Below are positions 25,859-36,050 of a stretch of DNA of 64,000 nucleotides, piece after piece. The number at the start of each line of letters is the position of its first letter. The stretch's first letter is position 1. Below the pieces are notes generated by a model. That model did not search any database. It had not been told where the DNA came from and saw nothing but the letters and a program-made list of their open reading frames with translations. The position numbers were made by a program, and so were the translations under genes. Source of the stretch: an uncultured Muribaculum sp. Lineage in GTDB: Bacteria > Bacteroidota > Bacteroidia > Bacteroidales > Muribaculaceae. The DNA is taken from positions 55,918-119,917 of the forward strand of contig CAJTSJ010000003.1 in the NCBI GenBank assembly GCA_910578785.1, given 5' to 3'.

Positions 25859-27205
25859 TTATTGATTGTCGTCTTCTTCATCCGGTTCGTCAAATATACC
25901 ACGGGCTGTTCCTATAGCTTTGTCACGCAGTTTGTTCCATAATGAAGGACCTTTTACTTTCGGTTGTTTTTTAATAGGCTGCGGACCGGGACCGTCGTCT
26001 ATATCCTCTACTAAATCGTTGGTGTCTGCGATTGGTACTATGGTCTCAGTACATTCCTGCGGATTGTTCTTTGAAGCCTTATAAAGAAGCGATATTACGT
26101 CGAGCATGTCGATGCTTGACAGGCGGGTGTCGGATATACGGATATTCGCAGGTATGCCTCCGAGACGGACTCTGATGTTGTTCTGTTGCGATACGTTTGA
26201 CTGTTGCATCAGCAGTTCGGCGAATCCCTTAAGTTTTGCGCCGCCACCTACCACTATTATGCCGCATGGAAGATCATGTAGATTGGTGTATCCTGCATAT
26301 TTTGCCTGTTCAAGAATATTGGCCGCAATTTCACCCGCACGTGCGCGGACATAATTGTTAACCTCTACAGGATCGCCGTCAAATTCGTTTTTACGTATAT
26401 TTGGCTCGGCATTTTTGGCGTCTCCTATTATTCTCTTAAGCTCTTCGGCACGTTCCTCTGTATAGTTGAGGCTCATGATGTCGCGGGTGATGTTGCGCGA
26501 ACCTATGGGCAGGGTGACAAAGTACTGCAGCGAGCCGTTTTTATAGATTGATACGCCAGTAGTCTCTGCTCCGAAGTCAACGAGCATACATCCGAGTTTC
26601 TTTTCATCGGCGCTCAGCACAAGGTCTGCTATAGCCGTCTGGCGGACGTATATGCCTTTTATATTTATAGCCTGACGGTCTGTTATGGTTCGGTTTATAT
26701 TCTTGTGTATTACGGGCTTGCACGTGATGAGGTTGATGTCGGCGCGAATGTTTTTGCCGAACGACCCTATGGGATTGATATTTTCCATATTGTCAATCAT
26801 GAATTCACGTGGCATTATTTCGATGACTTCGCGTTCCGAAAGACCTGAATTCTGTGCTTCACCCTTTATCTGGTCTATGATTCGCGAGGTTATCTCTATC
26901 TCATCTTCAAACTGTCTTGTTATCTGACGCGATGTGGCCATCATGGAACGTCCGCCGATCGATACATAGACGGATTTAATCTTACGCGGAGATATCGACT
27001 GATAGTTTTCGAGTTTACGTATAAGCTTGTTGATTCGGCTGCTGACCTCCTCTACATTCTGAATCCAGCCGTAGCGCACCGCATCGACAGTATATTCATC
27101 TTCGACGGCAAGTATGGTCAAATCTCCGTTTTCATCAACTACGCCTGCCGCCGCCCTTATATGTGAGCTTCCTATCTCTATCGCGACTATATATTTATGT
27201 TCCAT
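25859..27205 (-). CDS. ftsA: Cell division protein FtsA
   Basis: This 448-residue actin-like ATPase begins with VAIEIGSSHIRAAAGV (phosphate-1) and has the SHS2-type insertion (about residues 85-165). It also has LVDFGAETTGVSIYKNGSL and GIIVVGGGAKLKGFAELL (phosphate-2 and adenosine motifs). FtsA tethers FtsZ filaments to the membrane and recruits later division proteins. The C-terminus (KVKGPSLWNKLRDKAIGTAR) is an amphipathic, basic helix suited to membrane binding, followed by an acidic tail. It lies between ftsQ and ftsZ as in other Bacteroidota. Confidence 0.96.
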   Translation of the reverse strand: MEHKYIVAIEIGSSHIRAAAGVVDENGDLTILAVEDEYTVDAVRYGWIQNVEEVSSRINKLIRKLENYQSISPRKIKSVYVSIGGRSMMATSRQITRQFEDEIEITSRIIDQIKGEAQNSGLSEREVIEIMPREFMIDNMENINPIGSFGKNIRADINLITCKPVIHKNINRTITDRQAINIKGIYVRQTAIADLVLSADEKKLGCMLVDFGAETTGVSIYKNGSLQYFVTLPIGSRNITRDIMSLNYTEERAEELKRIIGDAKNAEPNIRKNEFDGDPVEVNNYVRARAGEIAANILEQAKYAGYTNLHDLPCGIIVVGGGAKLKGFAELLMQQSNVSQQNNIRVRLGGIPANIRISDTRLSSIDMLDVISLLYKASKNNPQECTETIVPIADTNDLVEDIDDGPGPQPIKKQPKVKGPSLWNKLRDKAIGTARGIFDEPDEEDDNQ

Positions 27206-27239
27206 GACCTTAGGAATATATTAGGGATTATTCTTTTTC

Positions 27240-28082
27240 TTAAAATTTATTTTGTGGTTTAGCTACAGTGTCGCCGACCATCATTGTGCCAATGTCAGGT
27301 GCTTCCTTTTCGGCTTCAAAATCTATAGCACTTATGACTTCGTTAAGTTTCTTCGCACGGCGTGTGGCGACAATCTGCCCATTCCATTTAACAGAGATGG
27401 TGTCGTAATAGTTCCATCCCTTTACAGGTAAAATCTCTTTGTAGGCACGGTTGAGCCTGTAAAACTTGTCGTTAAGGTTGTCGACGTTTCCTATATTTAT
27501 CACATGTCCGTGGATCAATGGCACAAGTATCACATTGTTCGGACCGTCGGCTTTTATGTGAGTTACAAGCGATGTGAGCACTGAGTCGGATTCAATGTGG
27601 TAGACCACAGGGAGAATCTGCTGCGGTGTGAACGATTCGGTGAATGTGCCGGATATTACCGGACAGTCCACATGGTATCTGGCGTTGGCCGATATCCGCT
27701 TTCCGTCTTTGTTTATATAATATGAATCGCCCTGGTCAAAGACTCTTGCCACAGGATGCATCGGCATGACATCAATCTGTACATATCCGTTAGTAAGCAT
27801 CTTGCATGTGGCATGCTCGATTTTGTCTATACTGTTGAGCACACGCTCTATGCTGTCGGTATTGATTTCGTAAAGGTGTACTTTTCCGCTTGAACGGGTA
27901 AAGGATTTTATCTCATTTGCTACCTCTTTTGATGTTACGAACCGCGATTGGTCAGGATCGGAGACTTCGATCTTTATGCCGTTACAAAGCCTGTCGTAAG
28001 CCATATTGCGCGACCATGACACGGCTACTGCAATATAGGCCAACAACACTACTGACACGATGATTCTGACAACTTTCTTCAT
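27240..28082 (-). CDS. ftsQ: Cell division protein FtsQ
   Basis: The 280-residue product starts at an ATG overlapping the murC stop (TGATG); the frame is open further upstream but only within murC. A short cytoplasmic end is followed by one membrane helix (VVRIIVSVVLLAYIAVAVSW), then a periplasmic POTRA-like region (IKIEVSDPDQSRFVTSKEV) and an FtsQ beta domain. FtsQ links early and late division proteins. Sequence conservation is low, as usual, so position between murC and ftsA is part of the evidence. Confidence 0.9.
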   Translation of the reverse strand: MKKVVRIIVSVVLLAYIAVAVSWSRNMAYDRLCNGIKIEVSDPDQSRFVTSKEVANEIKSFTRSSGKVHLYEINTDSIERVLNSIDKIEHATCKMLTNGYVQIDVMPMHPVARVFDQGDSYYINKDGKRISANARYHVDCPVISGTFTESFTPQQILPVVYHIESDSVLTSLVTHIKADGPNNVILVPLIHGHVINIGNVDNLNDKFYRLNRAYKEILPVKGWNYYDTISVKWNGQIVATRRAKKLNEVISAIDFEAEKEAPDIGTMMVGDTVAKPQNKF

Positions 28083-29464
28083 CACTTCAGGTTTGTAGCA
28101 TTTTTTACTATTTCCGGAAGATAATTGCATATATCTCCCGCACCGACAGTTAATAAGATTTCAAAGTTACTATTTTTTATTGTTTCTGTCAAATTCTGCT
28201 TTGTAATCATTGATTTATCCTTGCATGTTATCCCGTCAAATATGATTTTTGAGGTTACGCCAGGTATGGGTTCCTCACGTGCGGGATAGATGTCGAGAAG
28301 TATGACTGAATCGGCCAATAACAAAGCTTCGGCAAATTCAGGAGCAAAATCGCGTGTACGGCTGTAGAGGTGCGGCTGGAAAGCTACAGTCAGTTTTTTG
28401 TCAGGATAAAGCGATTTGACTGATTTTATGGAGGCTTTCAGCTCGTCGGGATGGTGTGCGTAATCGTCGATTATGGCTCGGACGGGTGAATCTTCTTTCA
28501 GCCAGAATTCAAATCTGCGTTTTGGACCCATAAATGTGCGCATGGCCTCACGCATGGCTTCCACTTCCATGTCGCCGGTCAGATAGCAGGCTGCTATGGA
28601 CGCTATTGAATTTTCGATATTTATCTCTACGGGAACTCCGATTTCTATGTCTTTGATGGTTTCTTTAGGAGTTACCAGATCGAAAATTATTCTGCCGTTG
28701 AATCGGCGTATATTTTCGGCATGGAAGTCGCCTTTGTCGCGCGAGTATGTGTATGTGTCGACTTCGGCGTTCACTCTTGGCTTGAGTTTAAGATTTTCGT
28801 GTATGATAAGTTTTCCTCCGGGAATTATAAGTTCCGTAAAGTGGGCGAAGCTTTCAAGATAGGCTTCTTCTGTACCGTAAATGTCGAGATGGTCGGGATC
28901 CGTTGCAGTTATGACTGCTATGTAGGGATGCAGATGATGGAACGAACGGTCGTATTCATCGGCTTCGACCACTGTATATGGCGACGATGCGTCAAGAAGG
29001 AAGTTTGTTCCGTAGTTGCGGAGCACTCCTCCTAAGAATGCGTTGCATCCTGCCTTGCAGTTATGCAGGATATGGGCTGCCATGGACGATGTAGTGGTCT
29101 TTCCATGTGTTCCTGCAAAGCAAAGGCTCTTCGAACTGCAAGAGATATGGCCTAACACGGCGGCGCGTTTGATGACTTCGTATCCGTTCTCACGGAAATA
29201 TTTGAGTTGGGGGTGTGAGTCGGGAAGGGCAGGGGTATATACCACAAGCACCTCTTCCGGACAATTCTTGAAATCATCGGGTATGGCTTCGACAGAGTCA
29301 TCAAAAACTATTTCAACACCCTCTTTTATAAGAGCGTCGGTAAGTTCGGTAGGTGTACGGTCATATCCGGCCACTTTCGTGTCTGGTTGCATCAGGAAGT
29401 AACGTTCAAGGGCGGCCATTCCTATGCCACCGGCTCCTGCAAAATATATCTTTTTTTTAGACAT
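28082..29464 (-). CDS. murC: UDP-N-acetylmuramate--L-alanine ligase
   Basis: This 460-residue Mur ligase has an N-terminal Rossmann motif (FAGAGGIGMAALERYF), the ATP-binding loop GTHGKTTTSSM, the central VEADEYDRSFHHL and a C-terminal domain with IIDDYAHHPDELKASI. MurC adds L-alanine to UDP-N-acetylmuramate in the cytosol, the first step of the peptide stem. It overlaps murG by 8 bp and ftsQ by 1 bp. Confidence 0.96.
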   Translation of the reverse strand: MSKKKIYFAGAGGIGMAALERYFLMQPDTKVAGYDRTPTELTDALIKEGVEIVFDDSVEAIPDDFKNCPEEVLVVYTPALPDSHPQLKYFRENGYEVIKRAAVLGHISCSSKSLCFAGTHGKTTTSSMAAHILHNCKAGCNAFLGGVLRNYGTNFLLDASSPYTVVEADEYDRSFHHLHPYIAVITATDPDHLDIYGTEEAYLESFAHFTELIIPGGKLIIHENLKLKPRVNAEVDTYTYSRDKGDFHAENIRRFNGRIIFDLVTPKETIKDIEIGVPVEINIENSIASIAACYLTGDMEVEAMREAMRTFMGPKRRFEFWLKEDSPVRAIIDDYAHHPDELKASIKSVKSLYPDKKLTVAFQPHLYSRTRDFAPEFAEALLLADSVILLDIYPAREEPIPGVTSKIIFDGITCKDKSMITKQNLTETIKNSNFEILLTVGAGDICNYLPEIVKNATNLK

Positions 29465-30569
29465 TTTTCTGTAGAATTTGATAAATCTTGTCGACTATCT
29501 TTTCTGACGACGATTTTAATGCCATTCTTAATACATTATTTGTCAGAGTTTTACATTTGCTGTCATCGTTCATGAGCGATACGAGTTCCTTAGGCAATTC
29601 TGCTCTGGCATCGGCGTCAAGTATCATCACAGCCGCGTCGCGCACGGAGAGTGCTTCGGCGTTTTTGCGCTGATGGTCTTCAGCCACATTGGGCGACGGT
29701 ATGAGTATCGAAGGCTTTCCGAGAAGCTGCAGTTCAGATATAGTGCCTGCTCCTGCGCGTGAAACCACTATGTCGGCGGCTCTGTAGGCCAGATCCATAC
29801 GTGAGATGAACGGCGTTGCCTTGACAACGTCGGTATACTTTTCGGCTGTCTTGATGCATTCGTCGGCATATAGCTTGCCTGTCTGCCATAGCACGTATCC
29901 GCCTGCTTTCCCGACCGCTTCAAGCGAATTGGCGATGCTTTCGTTGATTGTGCGTGCACCGAGGCTTCCGCCTACTACAAGAATTATTTTTTTGTCAGCA
30001 GGCAGTCCCAATTCTTTTCTGGCATCCTCTTTCGATATGTTGGATTCCAGAATATCCGCTCTGACCGGATTGCCCGTAAGAATGATTTTTTCAGCGGGGA
30101 AGAAGCGTTCCATGTCGGAGTATGCCACACAGATGGCATCGGCTTTTTTTGCCAGAAGCTTGTTGGTCACTCCGGCGTAAGAATTCTGTTCTTGAATCAG
30201 GGTAGGGACTCCGTGCTTCTGCGCTTCTTTCAGCATCGGACCGCTGGCATAACCGCCTACGCCTATGGCTATGTCGGGCTTGAATTCGCGAAGAATCTTT
30301 TTGGCCAGACGCATGCTTTTCCAAAGTTTGAACAGAACCTTTATATTGCTGAACAGATTCTTACGGTTGAATCCACACACCGGAAGCCCTTTAATCTCAT
30401 ATCCAGCGGCCGGCACACGCTCCATCTCCATGCGTCCTTCGGCGCCTACAAACAGTATGTTGACTTCTGGGTCACGTCTGCGGAGAGCATTTGCTATGGA
30501 CAGGGCAGGAAAGATGTGTCCTCCTGTACCACCGCCGCTTATGAGTATGTTGTAGTGTTTTTTTTCCAT
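29457..30569 (-). CDS. murG: UDP-GlcNAc:lipid I N-acetylglucosaminyltransferase
   Basis: This 370-residue GT28-family protein has the N-terminal SGGGTGGHIFPALSIA loop, a second glycine-rich loop (VVGGSLGARTINESI) and the C-terminal SRAGAGTISELQLLGKPSIL donor-binding region. MurG converts lipid I to lipid II at the inner face of the membrane. It is 12 bp downstream of ftsW and overlaps murC. Confidence 0.96.
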   Translation of the reverse strand: MEKKHYNILISGGGTGGHIFPALSIANALRRRDPEVNILFVGAEGRMEMERVPAAGYEIKGLPVCGFNRKNLFSNIKVLFKLWKSMRLAKKILREFKPDIAIGVGGYASGPMLKEAQKHGVPTLIQEQNSYAGVTNKLLAKKADAICVAYSDMERFFPAEKIILTGNPVRADILESNISKEDARKELGLPADKKIILVVGGSLGARTINESIANSLEAVGKAGGYVLWQTGKLYADECIKTAEKYTDVVKATPFISRMDLAYRAADIVVSRAGAGTISELQLLGKPSILIPSPNVAEDHQRKNAEALSVRDAAVMILDADARAELPKELVSLMNDDSKCKTLTNNVLRMALKSSSEKIVDKIYQILQKNV

Positions 30570-30581
30570 TTGAACAGAGTT

Positions 30582-31883
30582 TTAGTTTAGTTGAACGGGA
30601 TTTTCCGCACGAAGTTCTTCAGGTAGGTCGTTAAGCTCGTTCTTTACCTCCTGACGGGTACCGTTTTGCAGAGCCGACCGGCTGACGCTTAGCATGGCTC
30701 CGAAAGCTATCGATGTTATCAGAATCGATGTTCCTCCTTTGGAAATCAACGGCAGTGGCTGTCCGGACACAGGAAATGCCCCGGTAGTGATGGCCATGTG
30801 GAACAATGCCTGCAACACCACCATTATGGCCATTCCCATGACCAGCAGAACGGGGAATGCACGGTGACACTTTCGCGCTATCTGTAAAGCTCGTATGAGC
30901 AGACAGAGATATAGCGACATCAGGAATATTCCGCCTATAAACCCTAAGTCTTCTATTATTATGGCATAAATATAGTCGGAGAATGCGAGCGGCAGTCTGG
31001 CTGTTTCGCGTGAATTGCCGGGGAACACGCCTATGATGCCTCCGTTGGCCTGAGCCATGTAGGAGTACATTTCCTGACGGTTTTCAGCCGTTATCTCGTC
31101 GTTGTATTTTGCCCGGAAAGGTGCCCAGGCATCCATGCGGCTGTTGCGCAGATTGGTACGGTCGATTTGTTCAGTACCTATGGCAAAATGCTCTTTATAA
31201 TATTTTTTTCCGTAATGCGCTCCTGCACCCAATGCACCGTATATGACCATTATTAGTAGAAGCTTTTTCATCTCCGTGCCGCCTATCAGCATCATCGCGC
31301 CTGATATGCCCATAAGCAGGATGGTGTTGGTAAGTCCCTGAGGATAAAGGATGGCTCCGAACAGCAGCACTATAAAGGCCGTGATTATAAGTCCACGGTT
31401 TTCCACGCCGCGCATTTTGTCCTTTTGCGAGTAGGTCATAACGCGAGCTATCAGCAGAACTGCCGATATTTTCAGGAATTCCGACGGTTGTATTGAAATT
31501 CCGCATAGTGTGAAACTCCGTCGGGCGCCGTTGATGATGTCGCCGAAGAACATCACGTAGACCATCATCATGAAGCTTATGAACGCGAATATGTAGGCAA
31601 ATCCGAAGAATCGTTTGTAGTGTATCTTCTCCAGCGACCAGACTATGCCTACTCCGGCGGCCAACATGGCCATGTGGCGGATGATGGGGCCGTAGATTCC
31701 GGCCGATGCCACTTCGCGGCTCGACGCGCTGTACAGCTCTATGATTGATATAAGGCACAGGGTGATGAATATGCCCCATATTGATTTGTCGCCATGACGT
31801 CTCACAACCGTGTCTGTTGCCGGCTGTGCATTTTCCATCGCTATTTTGCCATCAAGCGTGGCAGTTGCTTCACTCATTGACAT
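30582..31883 (-). CDS. ftsW: FtsW, septal SEDS-family peptidoglycan polymerase
   Basis: This 433-residue protein has a polar N-terminus of about 35 residues and about ten membrane segments. SEDS signatures include SIQPSEFLKISAVLLIAR, AQANGGIIGVFPGNS and TGAFPVSGQPLPLISKGGTS. FtsW polymerises glycan strands at the septum with the transpeptidase FtsI encoded in the same cluster. Two close ATGs (31883 and 31877) are both possible starts. Confidence 0.95.
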   Translation of the reverse strand: MSMSEATATLDGKIAMENAQPATDTVVRRHGDKSIWGIFITLCLISIIELYSASSREVASAGIYGPIIRHMAMLAAGVGIVWSLEKIHYKRFFGFAYIFAFISFMMMVYVMFFGDIINGARRSFTLCGISIQPSEFLKISAVLLIARVMTYSQKDKMRGVENRGLIITAFIVLLFGAILYPQGLTNTILLMGISGAMMLIGGTEMKKLLLIMVIYGALGAGAHYGKKYYKEHFAIGTEQIDRTNLRNSRMDAWAPFRAKYNDEITAENRQEMYSYMAQANGGIIGVFPGNSRETARLPLAFSDYIYAIIIEDLGFIGGIFLMSLYLCLLIRALQIARKCHRAFPVLLVMGMAIMVVLQALFHMAITTGAFPVSGQPLPLISKGGTSILITSIAFGAMLSVSRSALQNGTRQEVKNELNDLPEELRAENPVQLN

Positions 31884-31889
31884 AAAGGT

Positions 31890-33242
31890 TTATTTTTTTA
31901 GATTGCGTACGGTGTTTTTGAATTGTTCGCCTCGGTCTTCATAGCTTTTGAACAGGTCGAAGCTTGCGCAGCACGGCGACAGGAGTACCGTGTCGCCCGA
32001 CTCCGATATCTTATGACAAGTCTCCACTGCTTCTTCTATTGAATGTGTGTCATATATGGCCGGCACTTTCGATGTGAAGAAGTCGAGAAGTTTGGCATTG
32101 TCCTTTCCCATACATACGATGGCCTTGACTTTTTCTTTTACAAGAGACTCTATTTCGCTGTAGTCGTTGCCCTTGTCTTTTCCTCCGAGAATCAGTACCA
32201 CGCCGCTTTTGGGCATGCTCTCGAGGGCATACCAGCATGAATTGACGTTGGTAGCTTTTGAGTCGTTGATATATCTTACGCCGTCAATGTTCTCTACGGG
32301 CTCGAGGCGATGTTCCACGCCTTCAAAGTCTTCGAGGGCTTTGCGTATGTCCTCTTTTTTGATGTCGAGAAGACATGCCGACAGTCCGGCCGCCATCGAG
32401 TTGTAGAGATTGTGGAGCCCGTGGAGCGACAGGTTCTTGCGAGGAATGCGCAGGGAAGTGTGCGGAGTATTGAACACAAGTTCGTCGTCAGAGTCGACGT
32501 ATGCGTCGGTGTTCGGTTCGAGGTGCTCGCTGAACGGATACATACGCGCTTCCGTAGTGACCTGACGCAATTGTTTCTGTATAACGGGGTCATCCTGCCA
32601 GAATATGAACGCATCTTCGGTGGTCTGGTTGCGGATAATACGGAATTTGGCGTTGACATAGTTCTGCATCTTATACTCATAGCGGTCCATGTGGTCAGGA
32701 GTGATGTTGAGCATCACGGCTATATTTGCCTTGAAATCATACATGTTTTCGAGCTGGAAGCTGCTGAGTTCGATGACGAACACATCGTGCGGGTCGCGGG
32801 CCACCTGTAGTGCGAGGCTCTTGCCGACGTTGCCTGCAAGTCCCACGTCGATTCCTGCATTCTTGAGTATGTGATATGTAAGAAGGGTAGTGGTGGTCTT
32901 TCCGTTACTACCTGTGATACATACCATCTTGGCTTTTGTATAGCGTCCGGCAAATTCTATTTCAGAAATTACGGGAATCTTTTTTTCAGCCACTTTCAGC
33001 ATGATGGGTGCGGTCGGGGCTATGCCTGGGCTTTTGATTATCTCGTCGGCATTCAGTATCAGTTCTTCTGTGTGTCCTCCCTGTTCGTAGGGTATGCCTT
33101 CAGCCTCAAGTGCGGCTGTGTATCTGGGTGCTATCTTTCCGAAATCAGACAGATATACATCCATGCCTTTGTCTTTGGCGAGAATGGCGGCTCCCACGCC
33201 GCTTTCTCCTCCTCCAAGTATGACGATGCGTTTTTTATCCAT
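31890..33242 (-). CDS. murD: UDP-N-acetylmuramoyl-L-alanine--D-glutamate ligase
   Basis: This 450-residue Mur ligase has RIVILGGGESGVGAAIL at the N-terminus, the ATP loop CITGSNGKTTTTLLTYHI, LNITPDHMDRY and the C-terminal GVRYINDSKATNVNSCWYAL and SPCCASFDLFKSYEDRG motifs specific to MurD. It adds D-glutamate to UDP-MurNAc-L-Ala. It lies 6 bp upstream of ftsW. Confidence 0.96.
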   Translation of the reverse strand: MDKKRIVILGGGESGVGAAILAKDKGMDVYLSDFGKIAPRYTAALEAEGIPYEQGGHTEELILNADEIIKSPGIAPTAPIMLKVAEKKIPVISEIEFAGRYTKAKMVCITGSNGKTTTTLLTYHILKNAGIDVGLAGNVGKSLALQVARDPHDVFVIELSSFQLENMYDFKANIAVMLNITPDHMDRYEYKMQNYVNAKFRIIRNQTTEDAFIFWQDDPVIQKQLRQVTTEARMYPFSEHLEPNTDAYVDSDDELVFNTPHTSLRIPRKNLSLHGLHNLYNSMAAGLSACLLDIKKEDIRKALEDFEGVEHRLEPVENIDGVRYINDSKATNVNSCWYALESMPKSGVVLILGGKDKGNDYSEIESLVKEKVKAIVCMGKDNAKLLDFFTSKVPAIYDTHSIEEAVETCHKISESGDTVLLSPCCASFDLFKSYEDRGEQFKNTVRNLKK

Positions 33243-33268
33243 TTGAATATAAGCTTATTGCTGTTTTG

Positions 33269-34528
33269 TTATCTTATTTTGAGTGTGACAAACGTCACTA
33301 CGGCAAGAATCAGTCCTACAATCCAGAACCTTACCACAATCTTTGATTCCGGTATGGCGGCGTATGGCCTCTGTATGAGGGCCTCCATGGTTCCGGACGG
33401 TTTCTGATAGTGGTGGTGCAGGGGAGTCATCTTGAATATTCGTTTACCGGCTCCGTAGCGGCGTTTGGTTATCTTGAAGTAGGCCACCTGAAGGATGACC
33501 GACAAGTCTTCGATGTAGAATATGGCGCAAAGTATCGGCAACAGCAGCTCCTTGCGTATGAGTATGGCGAATACGGCTATTATACCGCCTATGGTGAGAC
33601 TGCCGGTGTCGCCCATGAATACCTGGGCAGGGTAGGCATTGTACCACAGGAAGCCTACTAAGGCCCCGATAAATGCCGCCATGTAGACCACAAGTTCTTC
33701 AGATCCTGGTATATACATGATATTCAGGTAGGAAGAATATATGATATTGCCACCTAGATAGGCCATCACCGCAAGTGCCGTGCCTATTATGGCAGATGTT
33801 CCAGTGGCGAGTCCGTCAAGACCGTCGGTAAGGTTTGCGCCGTTGGAAGTGGCTGTCACAAGGAATATGACCACTAACACGAATATAATCCAACCGCCCG
33901 TCTGAGCATATTTGCCCATCCATTTTGAAAGCGACGTATAGTCGAAGTTGTGGTTTTTGACAAAGGGAATGGTTGTCGAAGGCTCTTTGGTATTTTCGGT
34001 CTGATACACAACTTCGATTTCTTCGCCTTCGCCGGTCAAGACCTCCACATTCTGGCGTGTGGTGATGGACGGGCTTATCAGCATGGTAAGGCCGACTATG
34101 AGTCCGAGACCTATCTGTCCGATTACCTTGAATTTGCCTTTAAGGCCGTCCTTGTCGTGGCGGTGCACCTTGATGTAATCGTCGAGAAAGCCGAGCGTAC
34201 CCAGCCACAGCGTGGCCACAAGCATCAGAATCATATATACGTTCGACAGGTTGCCAATCAGCAGACAGGGAATCAATATCGCTATTATTATGATTATTCC
34301 TCCCATTGTAGGTGTTCCGGTCTTTTTCATCTGACCTTCGAGACCGAGGTCGCGTATTATCTCGCCCACCTGTCCTAACTGCAGGCGGTCGATAATACGA
34401 CGTCCTATAAATATGGCGACTATGAGCGAAAGCACGAAAGCAGCGCCCGAACGGAATGTGATGTAGTCCATCAGCCGCGCTCCAGGTATCGTCGTATCGC
34501 CTAATAGCTTAAATAAATAGTAAAACAT
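33269..34528 (-). CDS. mraY: Phospho-N-acetylmuramoyl-pentapeptide transferase
   Basis: This 419-residue protein has about ten membrane segments and the MraY motifs GTPTMGGIIII, FLDDYIKVHRHDKDGLKGKF and TDGLDGLATGTSAI, plus a C-terminal MTPLHHHYQ. MraY transfers phospho-MurNAc-pentapeptide to undecaprenyl phosphate to make lipid I. It is longer than typical proteobacterial MraY because of an extra periplasmic segment of about 60 residues (TRQNVEVLTGEGEEIEVVYQ onwards), which is usual in Bacteroidota. Confidence 0.95.
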   Translation of the reverse strand: MFYYLFKLLGDTTIPGARLMDYITFRSGAAFVLSLIVAIFIGRRIIDRLQLGQVGEIIRDLGLEGQMKKTGTPTMGGIIIIIAILIPCLLIGNLSNVYMILMLVATLWLGTLGFLDDYIKVHRHDKDGLKGKFKVIGQIGLGLIVGLTMLISPSITTRQNVEVLTGEGEEIEVVYQTENTKEPSTTIPFVKNHNFDYTSLSKWMGKYAQTGGWIIFVLVVIFLVTATSNGANLTDGLDGLATGTSAIIGTALAVMAYLGGNIIYSSYLNIMYIPGSEELVVYMAAFIGALVGFLWYNAYPAQVFMGDTGSLTIGGIIAVFAILIRKELLLPILCAIFYIEDLSVILQVAYFKITKRRYGAGKRIFKMTPLHHHYQKPSGTMEALIQRPYAAIPESKIVVRFWIVGLILAVVTFVTLKIR

Positions 34529-34566
34529 GAATCAATAGTGTATCAGTCGTTTACAAGAATTTTGGT

Positions 34567-36024
34567 TCAGTCGTTGGCAAAAATCTCCTTTACCACCTCG
34601 CGGTCGTCGAAGTGGTGTTTGACTCCGTGGATTTCCTGATAGTCCTCATGTCCCTTTCCGGCAATCAGGATTACGTCGCCCGGTTGTGCGAGGGTCGCCG
34701 CAGTGCGTATGGCCTCACGTCGGTCGACTATGCTGAGAGTCTTTTTGCGTCCTTCGAGGTCAAGGCCTGTCTCCATGTCGCGGAGTATTTCCGAGGGGTC
34801 TTCGTCGCGGGGGTTGTCGGAGGTCAGAATCAGACGGTCGCTTCTCAACGATGCTTCCTTGGCCATGATGGGGCGTTTTCCTTTGTCGCGGTTACCGCCT
34901 GCGCCTACCACGGTTATGATGGCTCCGCGGTTGCCGATCACTTCGCGTATGGCCTGAAGCACGTTGACCACGGCATCAGGCGTATGTGCATAGTCTACGA
35001 TGGCCGTGTATCCCTTTGGCGAGTGGAACGCCTGGAAGCGTCCGGCCACCGGAACGAGACGGCTCATGTTGATAAGAACCTGTTCCAATGGCCATCCGAG
35101 CAGGACGGAAGCGCCGAAGACCGCCGTAAGGTTGCAGGCGTTGAAGCGTCCGGTAAACAGCACTTCCACCTCGCGTCCGTTGAATGTCATCGAGGTTCCG
35201 TCCAGACGGCTTTCAACCACGCGGCCCATGAAGTCGGCCTGTGTGCGGAGCGAGTAAGTATATTTCTTGGCATCAGTATTCTGTAACATAACCATGCCGT
35301 TTTTGTCGTCGAGATTTGTAAGGGCGAACGCTGTCTTGGGAAGTCCGTCGAAGAACGACTTTTTGGCCGCAAGATAAGCTTCAACGGTCTTGTGGTAGTC
35401 GAGATGGTCGCGTGTCAGATTGGAGAATATGGCGCCGGTGAAGTGAAGTCCGGCTATGCGGTGCTGGTGGGCGGCGTGGGAGCTGACCTCCATTGAAGCA
35501 TACTGACAGCCTTTTTCTACCATCTTGTGAAGCAGTTCGTTGAGGGTCAGAGGGTCGGGCGTGGTCTGCGTGGTCGGGATGGCTTCATCATCCACATAGT
35601 TGCATACCGTCGACAGAAGTCCGGCCTTGTAGCCCATCAGGCGTGACATCTCATATATAAGGGTTGCGGTAGTGGTCTTTCCGTTTGTTCCGGTGACGCC
35701 GACGAGCTTCAGTTTGCGCGATGGGTTGTCGTACCATTCAGAAGCGAGGAAGCCGAGGGCCACTGCCGAGTCGGCTACTTTTATGTATGTAATCGACGAT
35801 TCAAGAAATTCAGGAAACTCTTCGCATACGATTGCAGCCACGCCGCTGTACTGAAGTACGGGTATGAATGTGTGGCCGTCGACCTGGGTGCCTCTTACGG
35901 CCACGAACATGGCTCCGGTCGACACTTTGCGCGAGTCGCTTACCAGTTTGGTTATTATCTTGTTGGTCGAACCTATTATCTCAAGAACAGGTATTGCTGA
36001 GAGCAGTTGGGAAAGGGATTTCAT
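34567..36024 (-). CDS. murE: UDP-MurNAc-L-Ala-D-Glu--meso-diaminopimelate ligase
   Basis: This 485-residue Mur ligase has GVTGTNGKTTTATLIYEM (ATP loop), NLTRDHLDYHKTVEAY and VDYAHTPDAVVNVL. TSDNPRDEDP contains the DNPR motif that marks meso-diaminopimelate-adding MurE, so the peptidoglycan is predicted to be the mDAP type. It lies between the penicillin-binding protein gene (26 bp) and mraY (38 bp). Confidence 0.96.
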   Translation of the reverse strand: MKSLSQLLSAIPVLEIIGSTNKIITKLVSDSRKVSTGAMFVAVRGTQVDGHTFIPVLQYSGVAAIVCEEFPEFLESSITYIKVADSAVALGFLASEWYDNPSRKLKLVGVTGTNGKTTTATLIYEMSRLMGYKAGLLSTVCNYVDDEAIPTTQTTPDPLTLNELLHKMVEKGCQYASMEVSSHAAHQHRIAGLHFTGAIFSNLTRDHLDYHKTVEAYLAAKKSFFDGLPKTAFALTNLDDKNGMVMLQNTDAKKYTYSLRTQADFMGRVVESRLDGTSMTFNGREVEVLFTGRFNACNLTAVFGASVLLGWPLEQVLINMSRLVPVAGRFQAFHSPKGYTAIVDYAHTPDAVVNVLQAIREVIGNRGAIITVVGAGGNRDKGKRPIMAKEASLRSDRLILTSDNPRDEDPSEILRDMETGLDLEGRKKTLSIVDRREAIRTAATLAQPGDVILIAGKGHEDYQEIHGVKHHFDDREVVKEIFAND

Positions 36025-36050
36025 AATGGTCCTTATATTGGGGGTTAGTT